From Mogibacterium sp. (GTDB lineage Bacteria; Bacillota; Clostridia; Peptostreptococcales; Anaerovoracaceae), in the NCBI GenBank assembly GCA_017505405.1, contig JAFVPI010000050.1, positions 1 through 32,709 of the forward strand: 32,709 nucleotides of DNA, written 5' to 3'. Shown piece by piece: positions 1-7,072 of the stretch. The notes beneath the pieces were generated by a model, which did no database searches, was not told where the DNA came from, and worked only from the letters and a program-made list of their open reading frames with translations. Position numbers and translations under genes: made by a program. Each line of letters begins with the position of its first letter. Position 1 is the first letter of the stretch.

Positions 1-404
1 TATGCGGAATCAAGTGTATTCCTTATGCTGTGCTCAACCTTTGAACTGTTTTTGAGCCTGTGCTTGTCTCTGATATACGGATATACCTCTTTCACCATGC
101 ATACGTCCAGGCACCTTCTGTCAGTAATGATGCATATTGCATCTTTAAGATATGTGTAACCCTGGCTCTTGATATTTATGCAGTTTTCGTCAAGGATCTC
201 GGTTATGGTACCCAGCAGCTTTATATTCCTTATATACATGTCCTTATCCGTGGTCTTTGCAGGATTGAACGCATAGAAATAGTTGCCCTGCATATAATCG
301 CGTCCGAAAGGACTGACTCCTGCTTTTACATAACTGTTGAATTCGTTGAGTTCCTTTACAAGATCCTTCAGGATCTTTGTTTCAGATTGTGATATACCGT
401 ACAT
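1..404 (-). CDS. Spo0A C-terminal-domain-like DNA-binding protein (3' end outside window)
   Basis: An open frame runs from an ATG at 404 to the window edge (134 codons). AAAGGAG lies just upstream of the ATG. Residues of about 62-134 read like the Spo0A effector domain: TITEILDE, then GYTYLKDAICII, then VKEVYPYI, then SSKVEHSIRNTLDSA. These line up with the Spo0A patterns I..ILHEIG, GYxYLREAI, TKxLYPxIA and the recognition helix SRVERAIRHAIEVA. The first 60 residues do not look like a response-regulator receiver, because no phospho-acceptor Asp context is seen and the segment is too short. It would therefore be a stand-alone DNA-binding protein rather than Spo0A itself. It follows comEA by 20 bp and is probably co-transcribed with it. 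The family is inferred from motif match. Its role (competence, developmental or other regulation) is not known. Confidence 0.7.
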   Translation of the reverse strand, partial: MYGISQSETKILKDLVKELNEFNSYVKAGVSPFGRDYMQGNYFYAFNPAKTTDKDMYIRNIKLLGTITEILDENCINIKSQGYTYLKDAICIITDRRCLDVCMVKEVYPYIRDKHRLKNSSKVEHSIRNTLDSA

Positions 405-424
405 TTTGATATCTCCTTTAACTT

Positions 425-1066
425 TCAAACTGTTATGTGGTCCTTGATCTTTTCGTAGGTTTTGCTGCCTATTCCATCGACCGACATAATGTCTTCCCTG
501 CTTCTGAATGCCCTTGATGATCTGTACTCTATTATCCTTTCAGCCATTGCGTCTCCAATGCCATTGAGCGTTTTCAGCTCATCCGCTGAAACTGTATTGA
601 TATTTATCAGACCGTTTACAGAGCCTGAGTTTTCAGGGCCTGACGATAAAAGATCTCCCGCATTATCGCTTCCTTTTACAGGTATTATTATCTTCTGTCC
701 GTCTTCTACAAAAGATGCCTGATTTACATGATCTGCATCAGCATCCTCAGACAGACCGCCGGCCATCTCTATCACCTCGAAAAGTCTGGTTTCCTTTGTT
801 ACTTCGTAAACACCGGGCTTTTCAACTGCTCCGCTTATGTCAACAAATATGACTGCCGGCTGAGCGCTGCTTTCTTCACTGTATTCCAGCTCTTCAACAG
901 GTTCTGAAGACTCGATCTTTATATCTGCCTTATTTTCATCATGTATCCTCAGAATTACGGCTATAAGCAGTATCAGCACAACTGAAAGTATCTTTAACAG
1001 AGTTTTCTTATCACCAAGAATATCCTCCAGCACATCTTTTATTTTTGCGGCAGCATTTTCCGTCAT
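425..1066 (-). CDS. comEA: ComEA-like DNA uptake protein
   Basis: The 213-residue protein has the usual ComEA layout. A short cytoplasmic N-terminus is followed by one membrane segment (about 22-42, rich in L/I/V). A SLBB-type domain (about 72-132) starts VFVDISGAVEKPGVYEV. The C-terminus carries a helix-hairpin-helix pair (about 150-213) with NINTVSADELKTLNGIG and MSVDGIGSKTYEKI. In transformable bacteria ComEA is the membrane-bound double-stranded DNA receptor that hands DNA to ComEC. No comEC or comEB is visible here, so whether the pathway is complete cannot be judged. GAGGTG lies 8 bases before the ATG. The gene has its own promoter and is followed closely by the Spo0A_C-like gene. Confidence 0.9.
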   Translation of the reverse strand: MTENAAAKIKDVLEDILGDKKTLLKILSVVLILLIAVILRIHDENKADIKIESSEPVEELEYSEESSAQPAVIFVDISGAVEKPGVYEVTKETRLFEVIEMAGGLSEDADADHVNQASFVEDGQKIIIPVKGSDNAGDLLSSGPENSGSVNGLININTVSADELKTLNGIGDAMAERIIEYRSSRAFRSREDIMSVDGIGSKTYEKIKDHITV

Positions 1067-1096
1067 AAGTTTTCACCTCTTTCGTCTTATGCTGTC

Positions 1097-1125
1097 AGTA
1101 TAAGAATAGTTCTCCATATGCTCAA
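1097..1125 (-). promoter_or_regulatory. Predicted sigma-A promoter of comEA
   Basis: On the minus strand TTGAGC (1120-1125) and TATACT (1097-1102) are separated by 17 bases. The -10 ends about 30 bases before the comEA start. Together with the upstream terminator at 1183-1208 it makes comEA a separate transcription unit from obgE. Confidence 0.55.
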
Positions 1126-1182
1126 ACATGCCTATAAATTCATTAATCACACGATATGAAGCAGAAACTGAGCTCAGTACAA

Positions 1183-1208
1183 CAAAAAATGACCGTTTTC
1201 ACGGTCAT
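1183..1208 (-). terminator. Intrinsic terminator after obgE
   Basis: On the minus strand ATGACCG, a 6-base loop and CGGTCAT form a perfect 7-bp stem, followed by a run of six T. It lies about 60 bases past the obgE stop and ends the rplU-rpmA-obgE unit. Confidence 0.85.
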
Positions 1209-1269
1209 GCTTTGATTGAAAGTGTTATTTCTGCTGAAAAAAGTGCCGGAAATGAATGATTCAGTGATC

Positions 1270-2553
1270 TTAATCCTCGGTGAACTCGAATTCGAAGTCT
1301 TCGATCCTTACGGTGTCGCCCTCCTTGAGTCCAAGCTGTCTGAGCAGATTTATTCCGCCCTGTCTTTCAATATAGTTATACAGGTATCTTATAGATCCGC
1401 TGTCGGTGAAATTAGTAGAGTGGAATATCTTGAGGAGCTGCTTGCCCTCAAGCACGTAAGCTCCGTCTTCAGCTTTATAAGCGCTTACGACTCTGTAATC
1501 AGCCTCGTTTTCGTCTGCTTCGAAGTCGAACATAGTCATAGGCTCAGTGTCAGGCTCTACATAGTTTTCAACCCCGTGGAGTGCGGCGTTCATGAGGTCC
1601 TCTATGCCCTGCCTTGCAGCAGCGCTTATAGGATATACTTCGCGGCCTTCTTCTGCCATGAAGTCCATGAACTCCTGGTATTTATCCTGATCTGTTACCA
1701 GATCGATCTTGTTGGCAGCTACGATCTGCGGTTTCTCTGCCAGGCGGGAATCAAACTCAAGAAGCTCAGCATTGATTTTCTTATAGTCCTCTATCGGATC
1801 CCTGCCTTCTGAGCCGGAAACATCGACTACATGGATGAGGACTTTGGTTCTCTCAATGTGTTTCAGAAATTTGAATCCGAGACCTGCGCCATGGGATGCT
1901 CCTTCGATGATGCCTGCGATATCCGCCATTACGAAGCTGGTATCATGCAGATATACAACGCCGAGATTAGGATCTATCGTTGTAAAATGATAGCCCGCGA
2001 TTTTCGGTTTGGAATTAGTGCACACAGAAAGCAGAGTGGACTTTCCTACATTAGGAAAGCCGAGAAGGCCGACATCTGCGATAAGCTTGAGTTCGAGTAT
2101 GACCTCTCTTGTCTTTGCCGGTCCGCCTGCTTCAGCAAAATTCGGAGCCTGTCTTATGCTGCTTTTATAATGAACATTTCCCCTTCCGCCGCGTCCGCCT
2201 TTTGCGGCTACTACGGAATCGCCGTCTCTGACGAGGTCTTTCATCAGATGTCCGGTCTCCTTGTCAATGATCATGGTGCCGACCGGGACCTTGATATAAA
2301 GATCCTGACCTTTTTTGCCGAAACGGTTTCTCTTCATTCCGGGCTGCCCGTTTTCAGCCTGATATTTTCTTTTGTACTTAAGGTCCATGAGAGTCCTTAA
2401 GTTTTTATCGGCAACGAAAATGACACTGCCGCCGTTTCCGCCGTCACCGCCGTCCGGACCACCGTCAGGTACATACGGATCTCTGCGGAAAGTAACAGCG
2501 CCATTGCCGCCCTTTCCCGATATTATGGTTATTTCTGCTCTGTCAACAAACAT
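1270..2553 (-). CDS. obgE: Obg family GTPase
   Basis: This is a 427-residue GTPase linked to 50S ribosome assembly and stress control. The glycine-rich Obg fold occupies about 1-158 (ISGKGGNGAVTFRR near the start, then repeated GGxGG). The G domain follows with the P-loop GFPNVGKST, DIAGIIEGA (G3), NKID (G4) and SA (G5). The OCT domain fills about residues 345-427. A TTG three codons upstream (2562) is also in frame, but the ATG at 2553 with GAGAG before it gives the normal N-terminus MFVDRAEI. It lies downstream of rplU and rpmA, the classic Firmicutes order, and tracks with ribosome synthesis. Confidence 0.97.
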   Translation of the reverse strand: MFVDRAEITIISGKGGNGAVTFRRDPYVPDGGPDGGDGGNGGSVIFVADKNLRTLMDLKYKRKYQAENGQPGMKRNRFGKKGQDLYIKVPVGTMIIDKETGHLMKDLVRDGDSVVAAKGGRGGRGNVHYKSSIRQAPNFAEAGGPAKTREVILELKLIADVGLLGFPNVGKSTLLSVCTNSKPKIAGYHFTTIDPNLGVVYLHDTSFVMADIAGIIEGASHGAGLGFKFLKHIERTKVLIHVVDVSGSEGRDPIEDYKKINAELLEFDSRLAEKPQIVAANKIDLVTDQDKYQEFMDFMAEEGREVYPISAAARQGIEDLMNAALHGVENYVEPDTEPMTMFDFEADENEADYRVVSAYKAEDGAYVLEGKQLLKIFHSTNFTDSGSIRYLYNYIERQGGINLLRQLGLKEGDTVRIEDFEFEFTED

Positions 2554-2564
2554 ATCTCTCAATA

Positions 2565-2599
2565 AATAAAAGTGGCTCCCACATCATATGCAGGAGCCA
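2565..2599 (-). terminator. Hairpin between rpmA and obgE (possible partial terminator)
   Basis: On the minus strand TGGCTCC and GGAGCCA form a 7-bp stem around a 13-base loop, followed by CTTTTATTTATT. The large loop and broken T tract suggest a leaky terminator or mRNA stabiliser that would lower obgE expression relative to the ribosomal protein genes. Confidence 0.45.
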
Positions 2600-2606
2600 T
2601 AAGCTT

Positions 2607-2867
2607 TTATGCTTCTTTGCTGTAAACGCTGATCTGCTTTCTCTTCTTGTCGTATCTCTCGAACTTTACTGTTCCGTCGATCTTAGCAAACAGAGTATCG
2701 TCTCCGCCCTTGCCAACGTTGTTGCCCGGGTGGAACTTTGTTCCTCTCTGTCTCATGAGGATGCTTCCTGCGCTTACAAATTCACCGGCACCTACCTTGA
2801 GTCCAAGTCTTTTCGCCTCGGAGTCTCTGCCGTTCTTGGAACTTCCTACTCCTTTTTTACTTGACAT
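2607..2867 (-). CDS. rpmA: 50S ribosomal protein L27
   Basis: The 86-residue protein begins [20 protein letters not shown] and contains [18 protein letters not shown], both hallmarks of L27, whose N-terminus reaches toward the peptidyl transferase centre. The start is firm: GGGGAGGAAG precedes the ATG and an in-frame TAA sits seven codons upstream. The protein therefore lacks the roughly 9-residue N-terminal extension (ending near FFA) that many Firmicutes L27 proteins carry and remove with the protease Prp. The prp gene usually found between rplU and rpmA is also absent; only 18 bp separate the two genes. Confidence 0.97.
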   Translation of the reverse strand: MSSKKGVGSSKNGRDSEAKRLGLKVGAGEFVSAGSILMRQRGTKFHPGNNVGKGGDDTLFAKIDGTVKFERYDKKRKQISVYSKEA

Positions 2868-2885
2868 CTTGCTTCCTCCCCTAAA

Positions 2886-3374
2886 TTACTTAGCTTCGAT
2901 AGCAGCGATGATGTCAGCCTTTGTAGCCTTAGCGTCTACCTCGACTCCCATCTCCTTAGCAACTGCCAGAAGCTCGTCTTTCTTCATTGAAGCGCTGACC
3001 TTTGGTGCAGCTTTATCTTCCTTTGCAGGCTCTTCAGCCTTAGCGGCCTTCTCTGCCTTCTTGGCGGAAGCGCCGATACCGGTTACCTTTACCAGCGTAT
3101 ATGGCTGTCTGTGACCGTTTTTACGTCTGTAATCCTTCTTAGCCTTGTACTTGTAGATGATTACCTTATCAGCTTTGCCCTGCTCGAGGACCTCAGCCTC
3201 AACAGCATATCCCTCTACGAATGGTGTGCCTACGACAAGCTTGTCACCGCCTACAGCTACGACTTCGTCAAATACTACTGTATCGCCTACGTTGGCATTG
3301 AGTTTCTCAACTCTGAACTCGTCTCCCTGCTGTACTCTGTACTGCTTGCCACCTGTCTTGATGATAGCATACAT
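2886..3374 (-). CDS. rplU: 50S ribosomal protein L21 with long C-terminal extension
   Basis: Residues 1-103 are ordinary L21: [20 protein letters not shown] at the start and [18 protein letters not shown] near residue 90. Typical L21 ends just after this point, but this protein runs to 162 residues. The extra part has an Ala/Lys/Glu-rich linker (about 104-128) and then about 33 residues reading [19 protein letters not shown] and [14 protein letters not shown]. This is a helix-extended-helix pattern like SAP/HeH or Rho-N modules that bind nucleic acid. It is the first gene of rplU-rpmA-obgE and is preceded by an L21-type leader. The tail's function is unknown; extra rRNA contact is an inference. 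Confidence 0.95.
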   Translation of the reverse strand: MYAIIKTGGKQYRVQQGDEFRVEKLNANVGDTVVFDEVVAVGGDKLVVGTPFVEGYAVEAEVLEQGKADKVIIYKYKAKKDYRRKNGHRQPYTLVKVTGIGASAKKAEKAAKAEEPAKEDKAAPKVSASMKKDELLAVAKEMGVEVDAKATKADIIAAIEAK

Positions 3375-3454
3375 AATATCAAATTCCTCCTTAAACCAGA
3401 CTCGCCGGAGTTTGGGTGCTACGCTTAAAAAACCCGCTCCGCGCGGTTAACCGC
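3375..3454 (-). promoter_or_regulatory. L21-type ribosomal protein leader (candidate autoregulatory 5' UTR)
   Basis: The predicted transcript begins near 3453 and carries about 80 bases before rplU. Two structures compete. GCGGTTAACCGC is a perfect 12-base palindrome. Its second half, AACCGC, can instead pair with GCGGGTT to give a hairpin followed by a run of T, a terminator shape. A second hairpin, CCAAACTCCGGCGAGTCTGG, precedes the ribosome binding site TAAGGAGG. This layout and sequence resemble the Firmicutes L21 leader family (RF00559), thought to let L21 limit its own synthesis. The family assignment is from memory. Confidence 0.6.
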
Positions 3455-3459
3455 AGAAA

Positions 3460-3488
3460 ATGATACTACATTGCGATTGCAAGGTCAA
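3460..3488 (-). promoter_or_regulatory. Predicted sigma-A promoter of rplU-rpmA-obgE
   Basis: On the minus strand TTGACC (3483-3488) and TATCAT (3460-3465) are separated by exactly 17 bases, about 85 bases upstream of the rplU start and immediately upstream of the leader. Confidence 0.75.
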
Positions 3489-3511
3489 GAAGGAATTTAA
3501 AAAAGTTTCTT

Positions 3512-4054
3512 TTATTCTGCATGCACGATAATGAAATCGTGGCCTGTTGCCTTTACGAACTTATCGAAAATGTCTTCAGATCTTATTCTCAGGCTCGAAG
3601 TGTTTATGCATGGATGGCAGCCGACATATTCTGAATTGATTACATCATCATCCACAAGAAGCTGTACTTTGTGATCTGAGTCGTTTATGAGTCCCATTAC
3701 ACTCGCTGAACCCGGTGAGCATCCGATCAGATCCTCCATATATTCAGATTCAGCAAAATGCAGCCTTGAACTGCCTGCCTGCTTTGAAATGTCGCTGCTG
3801 CGGAACACCTTATGCTCCGGTATCATCAGCATGTAAAATCTGGTGCGCTGCCTGTTAGCAAGAAACAGATTCTTGCAGATCCTTGCTCCGAGGGAATCCT
3901 CTATCTCGCGGCATAGCTCCTCTTCGGAACCAAATGCCGGTGCGTGATCAAGCCTCATGTAGCTGATACCGAGATCATCAAGGAAATCATATACCCTGAC
4001 TTCCTTTTCGGATCTGTCCGATACGTCAAGGGGCCTTCCGTTAAAAAGTTCCAT
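3512..4054 (-). CDS. YbaK/ProX-type aminoacyl-tRNA deacylase (probable Ala-tRNA(Pro) editing)
   Basis: The 180-residue protein matches the free-standing INS-like editing domain family (PrdX/ProXp-ala). Visible motifs are CKNLFLANR with the family lysine, GSASVMGLIND and GCHPCINTSSLRI. In this family the enzyme hydrolyses alanine wrongly attached to tRNA-Pro, protecting translation in trans. The N-terminal 20 residues resemble the usual short lead-in (EVRVYDFLDDLGI). The ATG lies one base after the recA stop, so the gene is translated from the recA transcript and would share its LexA control. Substrate is inferred from subfamily resemblance; a related Cys- or Ser-tRNA editing role is possible. 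Confidence 0.8.
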   Translation of the reverse strand: MELFNGRPLDVSDRSEKEVRVYDFLDDLGISYMRLDHAPAFGSEEELCREIEDSLGARICKNLFLANRQRTRFYMLMIPEHKVFRSSDISKQAGSSRLHFAESEYMEDLIGCSPGSASVMGLINDSDHKVQLLVDDDVINSEYVGCHPCINTSSLRIRSEDIFDKFVKATGHDFIIVHAE

Positions 4055-4055
4055 A

Positions 4056-5120
4056 TTATTCGATCACAACTCCGTCTTCATCCACCTTAAGGCCTTCGTC
4101 GTCCTTACCCATCAGATGCTGCATGAGTTTGCCGCGGATCTCTTCAAGGACATCAGGATTGGCTTCGAGATAAGCCTTCACATTCTCTCTGCCCTGTCCG
4201 ATCCTCTCATTCTTGTAGCTGTACCAGGATCCGGATTTATCGATTATGCCCACATCGGAAGCGAGATCGAGTATGTCGCCGGACAGAGAGATGCCGGTGC
4301 CGTACATGATGTCGAATTCGGCCTTCCTGAACGGAGGAGCCACCTTATTCTTTACAATCTTTACTCTTGTGCGGTTTCCGAGCACATCTTCGCCCTTTTT
4401 GATCGTGTCGATCTTTCTAACATCGAGTCTCATTGATGCATAAAATTTGAGAGCGCGTCCGCCTGTAGTTGTCTCAGGATTTCCGAACATGATGCCGATC
4501 TTCTCTCTGAGCTGGTTGATGAAGATCACGCATGTGCTTGACCTGTTGATGGCACCTGCTATTTTACGCAGAGCCTGCGACATGAGCCTTGCCTGAAGAC
4601 CAACATGTGAATCTCCCATCTCGCCCTGTATCTCTGCCTTAGGAACAAGTGCTGCAACTGAGTCTATAACGATGATGTCTACAGCGCCGCTCCTTGTTAG
4701 CATCTCGCAGATCTCGAGCGCCTGCTCTCCTGTATCAGGCTGTGATACGAGAAGTTCATCGACATTCACGCCGAGGTTCCTTGCGTACACAGGATCGAGT
4801 GCGTGCTCAGCATCGATGAACGCTGCCTGTCCGCCGTTGCGCTGTGCTTCGGCGATAGCGTGAAGCGTCAGAGTCGTTTTACCTGAAGACTCCGGACCGT
4901 ATATCTCGATTATCCTTCCTCTCGGATATCCGCCTACGCCGGTAGCAAAATCAAGACTAACCGAGCCGGTTGAGATAACATCTATATTGCTTACAGGGCC
5001 TGACTCTCCGAGTCTCATTATTGCGCCCTTGCCGTACTGCTTCTGTATCTGATCGAGCGCCTGCTGTAAGGCTTTTTCCTTTGCTGCGCTTTCTGCGCTG
5101 CCTGCATTCTGTACTGCCAT
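4056..5120 (-). CDS. recA: RecA recombinase
   Basis: The 354-residue protein is a standard RecA, the ATP-driven strand-exchange protein and coprotease for LexA. Visible motifs are Walker A GPESSGKT, Walker [13 protein letters not shown], the signature [14 protein letters not shown] and loop-2 [18 protein letters not shown]. The open frame extends nine codons upstream to 5147, but CGGAGG sits just before the ATG at 5120, giving MAVQNAG. The longer start would overlap the LexA box. No recX follows; a ProX-type deacylase gene does. Confidence 0.98.
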   Translation of the reverse strand: MAVQNAGSAESAAKEKALQQALDQIQKQYGKGAIMRLGESGPVSNIDVISTGSVSLDFATGVGGYPRGRIIEIYGPESSGKTTLTLHAIAEAQRNGGQAAFIDAEHALDPVYARNLGVNVDELLVSQPDTGEQALEICEMLTRSGAVDIIVIDSVAALVPKAEIQGEMGDSHVGLQARLMSQALRKIAGAINRSSTCVIFINQLREKIGIMFGNPETTTGGRALKFYASMRLDVRKIDTIKKGEDVLGNRTRVKIVKNKVAPPFRKAEFDIMYGTGISLSGDILDLASDVGIIDKSGSWYSYKNERIGQGRENVKAYLEANPDVLEEIRGKLMQHLMGKDDEGLKVDEDGVVIE

Positions 5121-5140
5121 GTTGCCTCCGTTTTTTAAAT

Positions 5141-5154
5141 AGAACACTTGTTCG
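5141..5154 (-). promoter_or_regulatory. LexA (SOS) box upstream of recA
   Basis: The minus strand reads CGAACAAGTGTTCT, matching the Gram-positive LexA/DinR consensus CGAACRNRYGTTYC at every position but the last. It lies just downstream of the -10 element, over the expected start of transcription, 20 bases before the recA ATG. This is a repressing position, so recA and the gene behind it should be DNA-damage inducible. Confidence 0.88.
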
Positions 5155-5159
5155 CATTG

Positions 5160-5188
5160 ATGATACTGCGAATAACTTCCTGTGTCAA
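5160..5188 (-). promoter_or_regulatory. recA promoter
   Basis: On the minus strand a perfect -35 TTGACA (5183-5188) and TATCAT (5160-5165) are spaced by 17 bases. The LexA box lies directly downstream. Confidence 0.85.
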
Positions 5189-5295
5189 TATTATATTTTC
5201 CGCAGCTTTGATTTGTCGAACGGTCAAAGCTTCAGATCCTGCATCTGATGCCCTTTTTATGGTACCCGGCACTTTTTTCCGTACCGGACCCGGAT

Positions 5296-6525
5296 CTATC
5301 TTATAAGCAGATATACGGCTCTCAGCATCCTCAGCAGAATGTAGTTGCGGTTCCATTTACGTTCATTTCTGGATGTAAACACCGCATAGTGTCCGGATAC
5401 CCCGCCCATTGCGTAGCCTATGTATGCTTCACCGGCTTCATGTCCCGGATCGGCTTCAGGTCCTGCATAGCCTGTTACTGATACTGCTATATCTGCTCCT
5501 GCGCGTGCCATAGCACCCCTTGCCATCGCCTCAGCGACCTGCGGACTGACGACTCCGTATTCGTCTATAAAATCTGCAGGAACATTCACTTCCCTGATCT
5601 TGCTTTCATTGGAATATGTTATATACGCTGATGACATCACATCCGAAGCTCCCGCAACGTCAGTAATGGCTGCCGGGAACATTCCTCCGGTACAGGATTC
5701 TGCTGAAGTGATCTTAAGGCCCTTCTCCTTAAGGATCCTGACGACTACTTCCTTAAGATCTTCATCATCGTAGCTGTAAATGTAATCTCCGGCAAGCTCG
5801 TTTATGCGCCCGATCATTTCGTTTACTGCTGCTTCAGCTTCCTCTATGGTATCTCTCTGCGATGCCACCCTGAGTGTGCATTCCCCTTCTTTTGCATATG
5901 TTGCAACTGTAGGATCAGTCTGCCCGTCTATTACCGGCATTAGAAGCGTCTCAAGATCGGACTCTCCGATGCCTATAGTGCGTATCACACGGTAGAACAT
6001 CTTCTTGTCCATGAACTGCTCAAGGTATTCCCTGACCCCGTTGTCCCAGAGCCATTTCATCTCACGCGGAGGTCCCGGAAGGCAGATCGCGGTTTTGCCG
6101 TCTACGCTGAGTGCGAATCCCGGCGCAGTGCCGGACGCGTTGTAGAATGGCGTGCATCCTTCCGGAAGATATGCCTGTTTGACATTGTTCTCAGCCATTT
6201 TCTTTCCGCGCTTTTCAAAGAATCCGGTCAGTTGCTCCATGACTTTTTCATCAAAATACAACTCCCTGCCCATGAGCTCGGCAACCATTTCTTTTGTGAG
6301 GTCGTCCTGCGTAGGCCCGAGTCCTCCCGTAAGGATCACGAGATCGGTATCAACAAAAGCCTCAACGAGCTTTTGCTTGAGTCTTGCAGGGTTGTCACCT
6401 ACCACAAAATGATACATGACATCAAATCCCATATGGTTGAGTTTGTCCGACAGGAAAGTTGCATTGGTGTTCACGGTCTGACCGAAAAGGAGTTCGGTTC
6501 CGACTGCAAGTATGGATGTCTTCAA
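5296..6525 (-). CDS. cinA: CinA-like protein (nicotinamide nucleotide recycling)
   Basis: The 409-residue protein has both CinA parts. The N-terminal MoCF-biosynthesis-like domain (about 1-165) contains AVGTELLFGQTVNTNA, LTGGLGPTQDDLTKE and CLPGPPREM. The C-terminal PncC-type domain (about 255-409) contains ITSAESCTGGMFPAAITDVAGAS and SVTGYAGPEAD. In characterised members the N-terminal part acts as a pyrophosphatase and the C-terminal part deamidates NMN. The name came from linkage to competence and recA, and recA is again the next gene downstream. Translation starts at TTG (6523-6525) with AGGAGG six bases before it, placed just after the pgsA stop. It is last in ftsK-rimO-pgsA-cinA. Confidence 0.95.
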   Translation of the reverse strand: MKTSILAVGTELLFGQTVNTNATFLSDKLNHMGFDVMYHFVVGDNPARLKQKLVEAFVDTDLVILTGGLGPTQDDLTKEMVAELMGRELYFDEKVMEQLTGFFEKRGKKMAENNVKQAYLPEGCTPFYNASGTAPGFALSVDGKTAICLPGPPREMKWLWDNGVREYLEQFMDKKMFYRVIRTIGIGESDLETLLMPVIDGQTDPTVATYAKEGECTLRVASQRDTIEEAEAAVNEMIGRINELAGDYIYSYDDEDLKEVVVRILKEKGLKITSAESCTGGMFPAAITDVAGASDVMSSAYITYSNESKIREVNVPADFIDEYGVVSPQVAEAMARGAMARAGADIAVSVTGYAGPEADPGHEAGEAYIGYAMGGVSGHYAVFTSRNERKWNRNYILLRMLRAVYLLIR

Positions 6526-6538
6526 GCTATGCCTCCTC

Positions 6539-7072
6539 TTACATGCTGAATACGCTGCGGTTCTTCCAGACGTATTCGCATCCGGAATAAACTGTCATTA
6601 CAAGTGATGCCCAGAAAATCACATTTCCGATCATCATTACCGTAGCCCTTGCTTCATTGAGGCAGAGAGCAAACAGGAATACGATGACTGCTACCATCTG
6701 CAGGGCAGTCTTGATCTTCCCTGACATCCCGGCAGCAAGGACTGTTCCTTCCGAAGCTGCTACAGTTCTCATTCCGGCGACTATGAATTCACGCGCAAGT
6801 ATAAGGATGAGCATCCATGCCCTTATTATGTCTGATTCTATAAAAAGGCACAGCGCGGAATACACGAGTATCTTATCGGCAAGAGGATCCATGATCTTGC
6901 CGAAGTTTGTGACAAGATTCCTTGAGCGTGCTATCTTTCCGTCAAGTGCATCTGTCAATGATGCCGCGATAAAGATGACCAGGGCTGCCGGAAAGTATCC
7001 GAGCAGGTATGCCGCTATGAAAAAAGGTACGGCGATCATACGGGCTATCGTCAGTTTGTTTGGTAGATTCAT
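6539..7072 (-). CDS. pgsA: CDP-diacylglycerol-glycerol-3-phosphate phosphatidyltransferase
   Basis: The 177-residue integral membrane enzyme carries the CDP-alcohol phosphotransferase signature DGxxAR(x8)GxxxDxxxD, here DALDGKIARS followed by GKIMDPLADK. It makes phosphatidylglycerol phosphate, the first committed step of anionic phospholipid synthesis. Four or more hydrophobic segments are visible (for example around 12-34, 77-95, 122-140 and 145-165). Its ATG overlaps the rimO stop by four bases (ATGA), so the two are translationally coupled. Length is normal for PgsA. Confidence 0.95.
   Translation of the reverse strand: MNLPNKLTIARMIAVPFFIAAYLLGYFPAALVIFIAASLTDALDGKIARSRNLVTNFGKIMDPLADKILVYSALCLFIESDIIRAWMLILILAREFIVAGMRTVAASEGTVLAAGMSGKIKTALQMVAVIVFLFALCLNEARATVMMIGNVIFWASLVMTVYSGCEYVWKNRSVFSM

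Noticed and set aside
1067-1140. Short frame (MFEHMENYSYTDSIRRKR) whose stop overlaps the comEA ribosome binding site
   Set aside because: It looks like a translationally coupled leader peptide, but the predicted comEA promoter lies inside it and no ribosome binding site precedes it.
5266-5287. Hairpin CCGGTAC/GTGCCGG right after the cinA stop
   Set aside because: The stem is good but no T tract follows on the cinA strand, so I did not call it a terminator. It may protect the mRNA end.
5135-5356. 73-codon minus-strand frame between cinA and recA
   Set aside because: It overlaps the end of cinA in another frame and runs through the recA promoter and LexA box. No ribosome binding site is seen.
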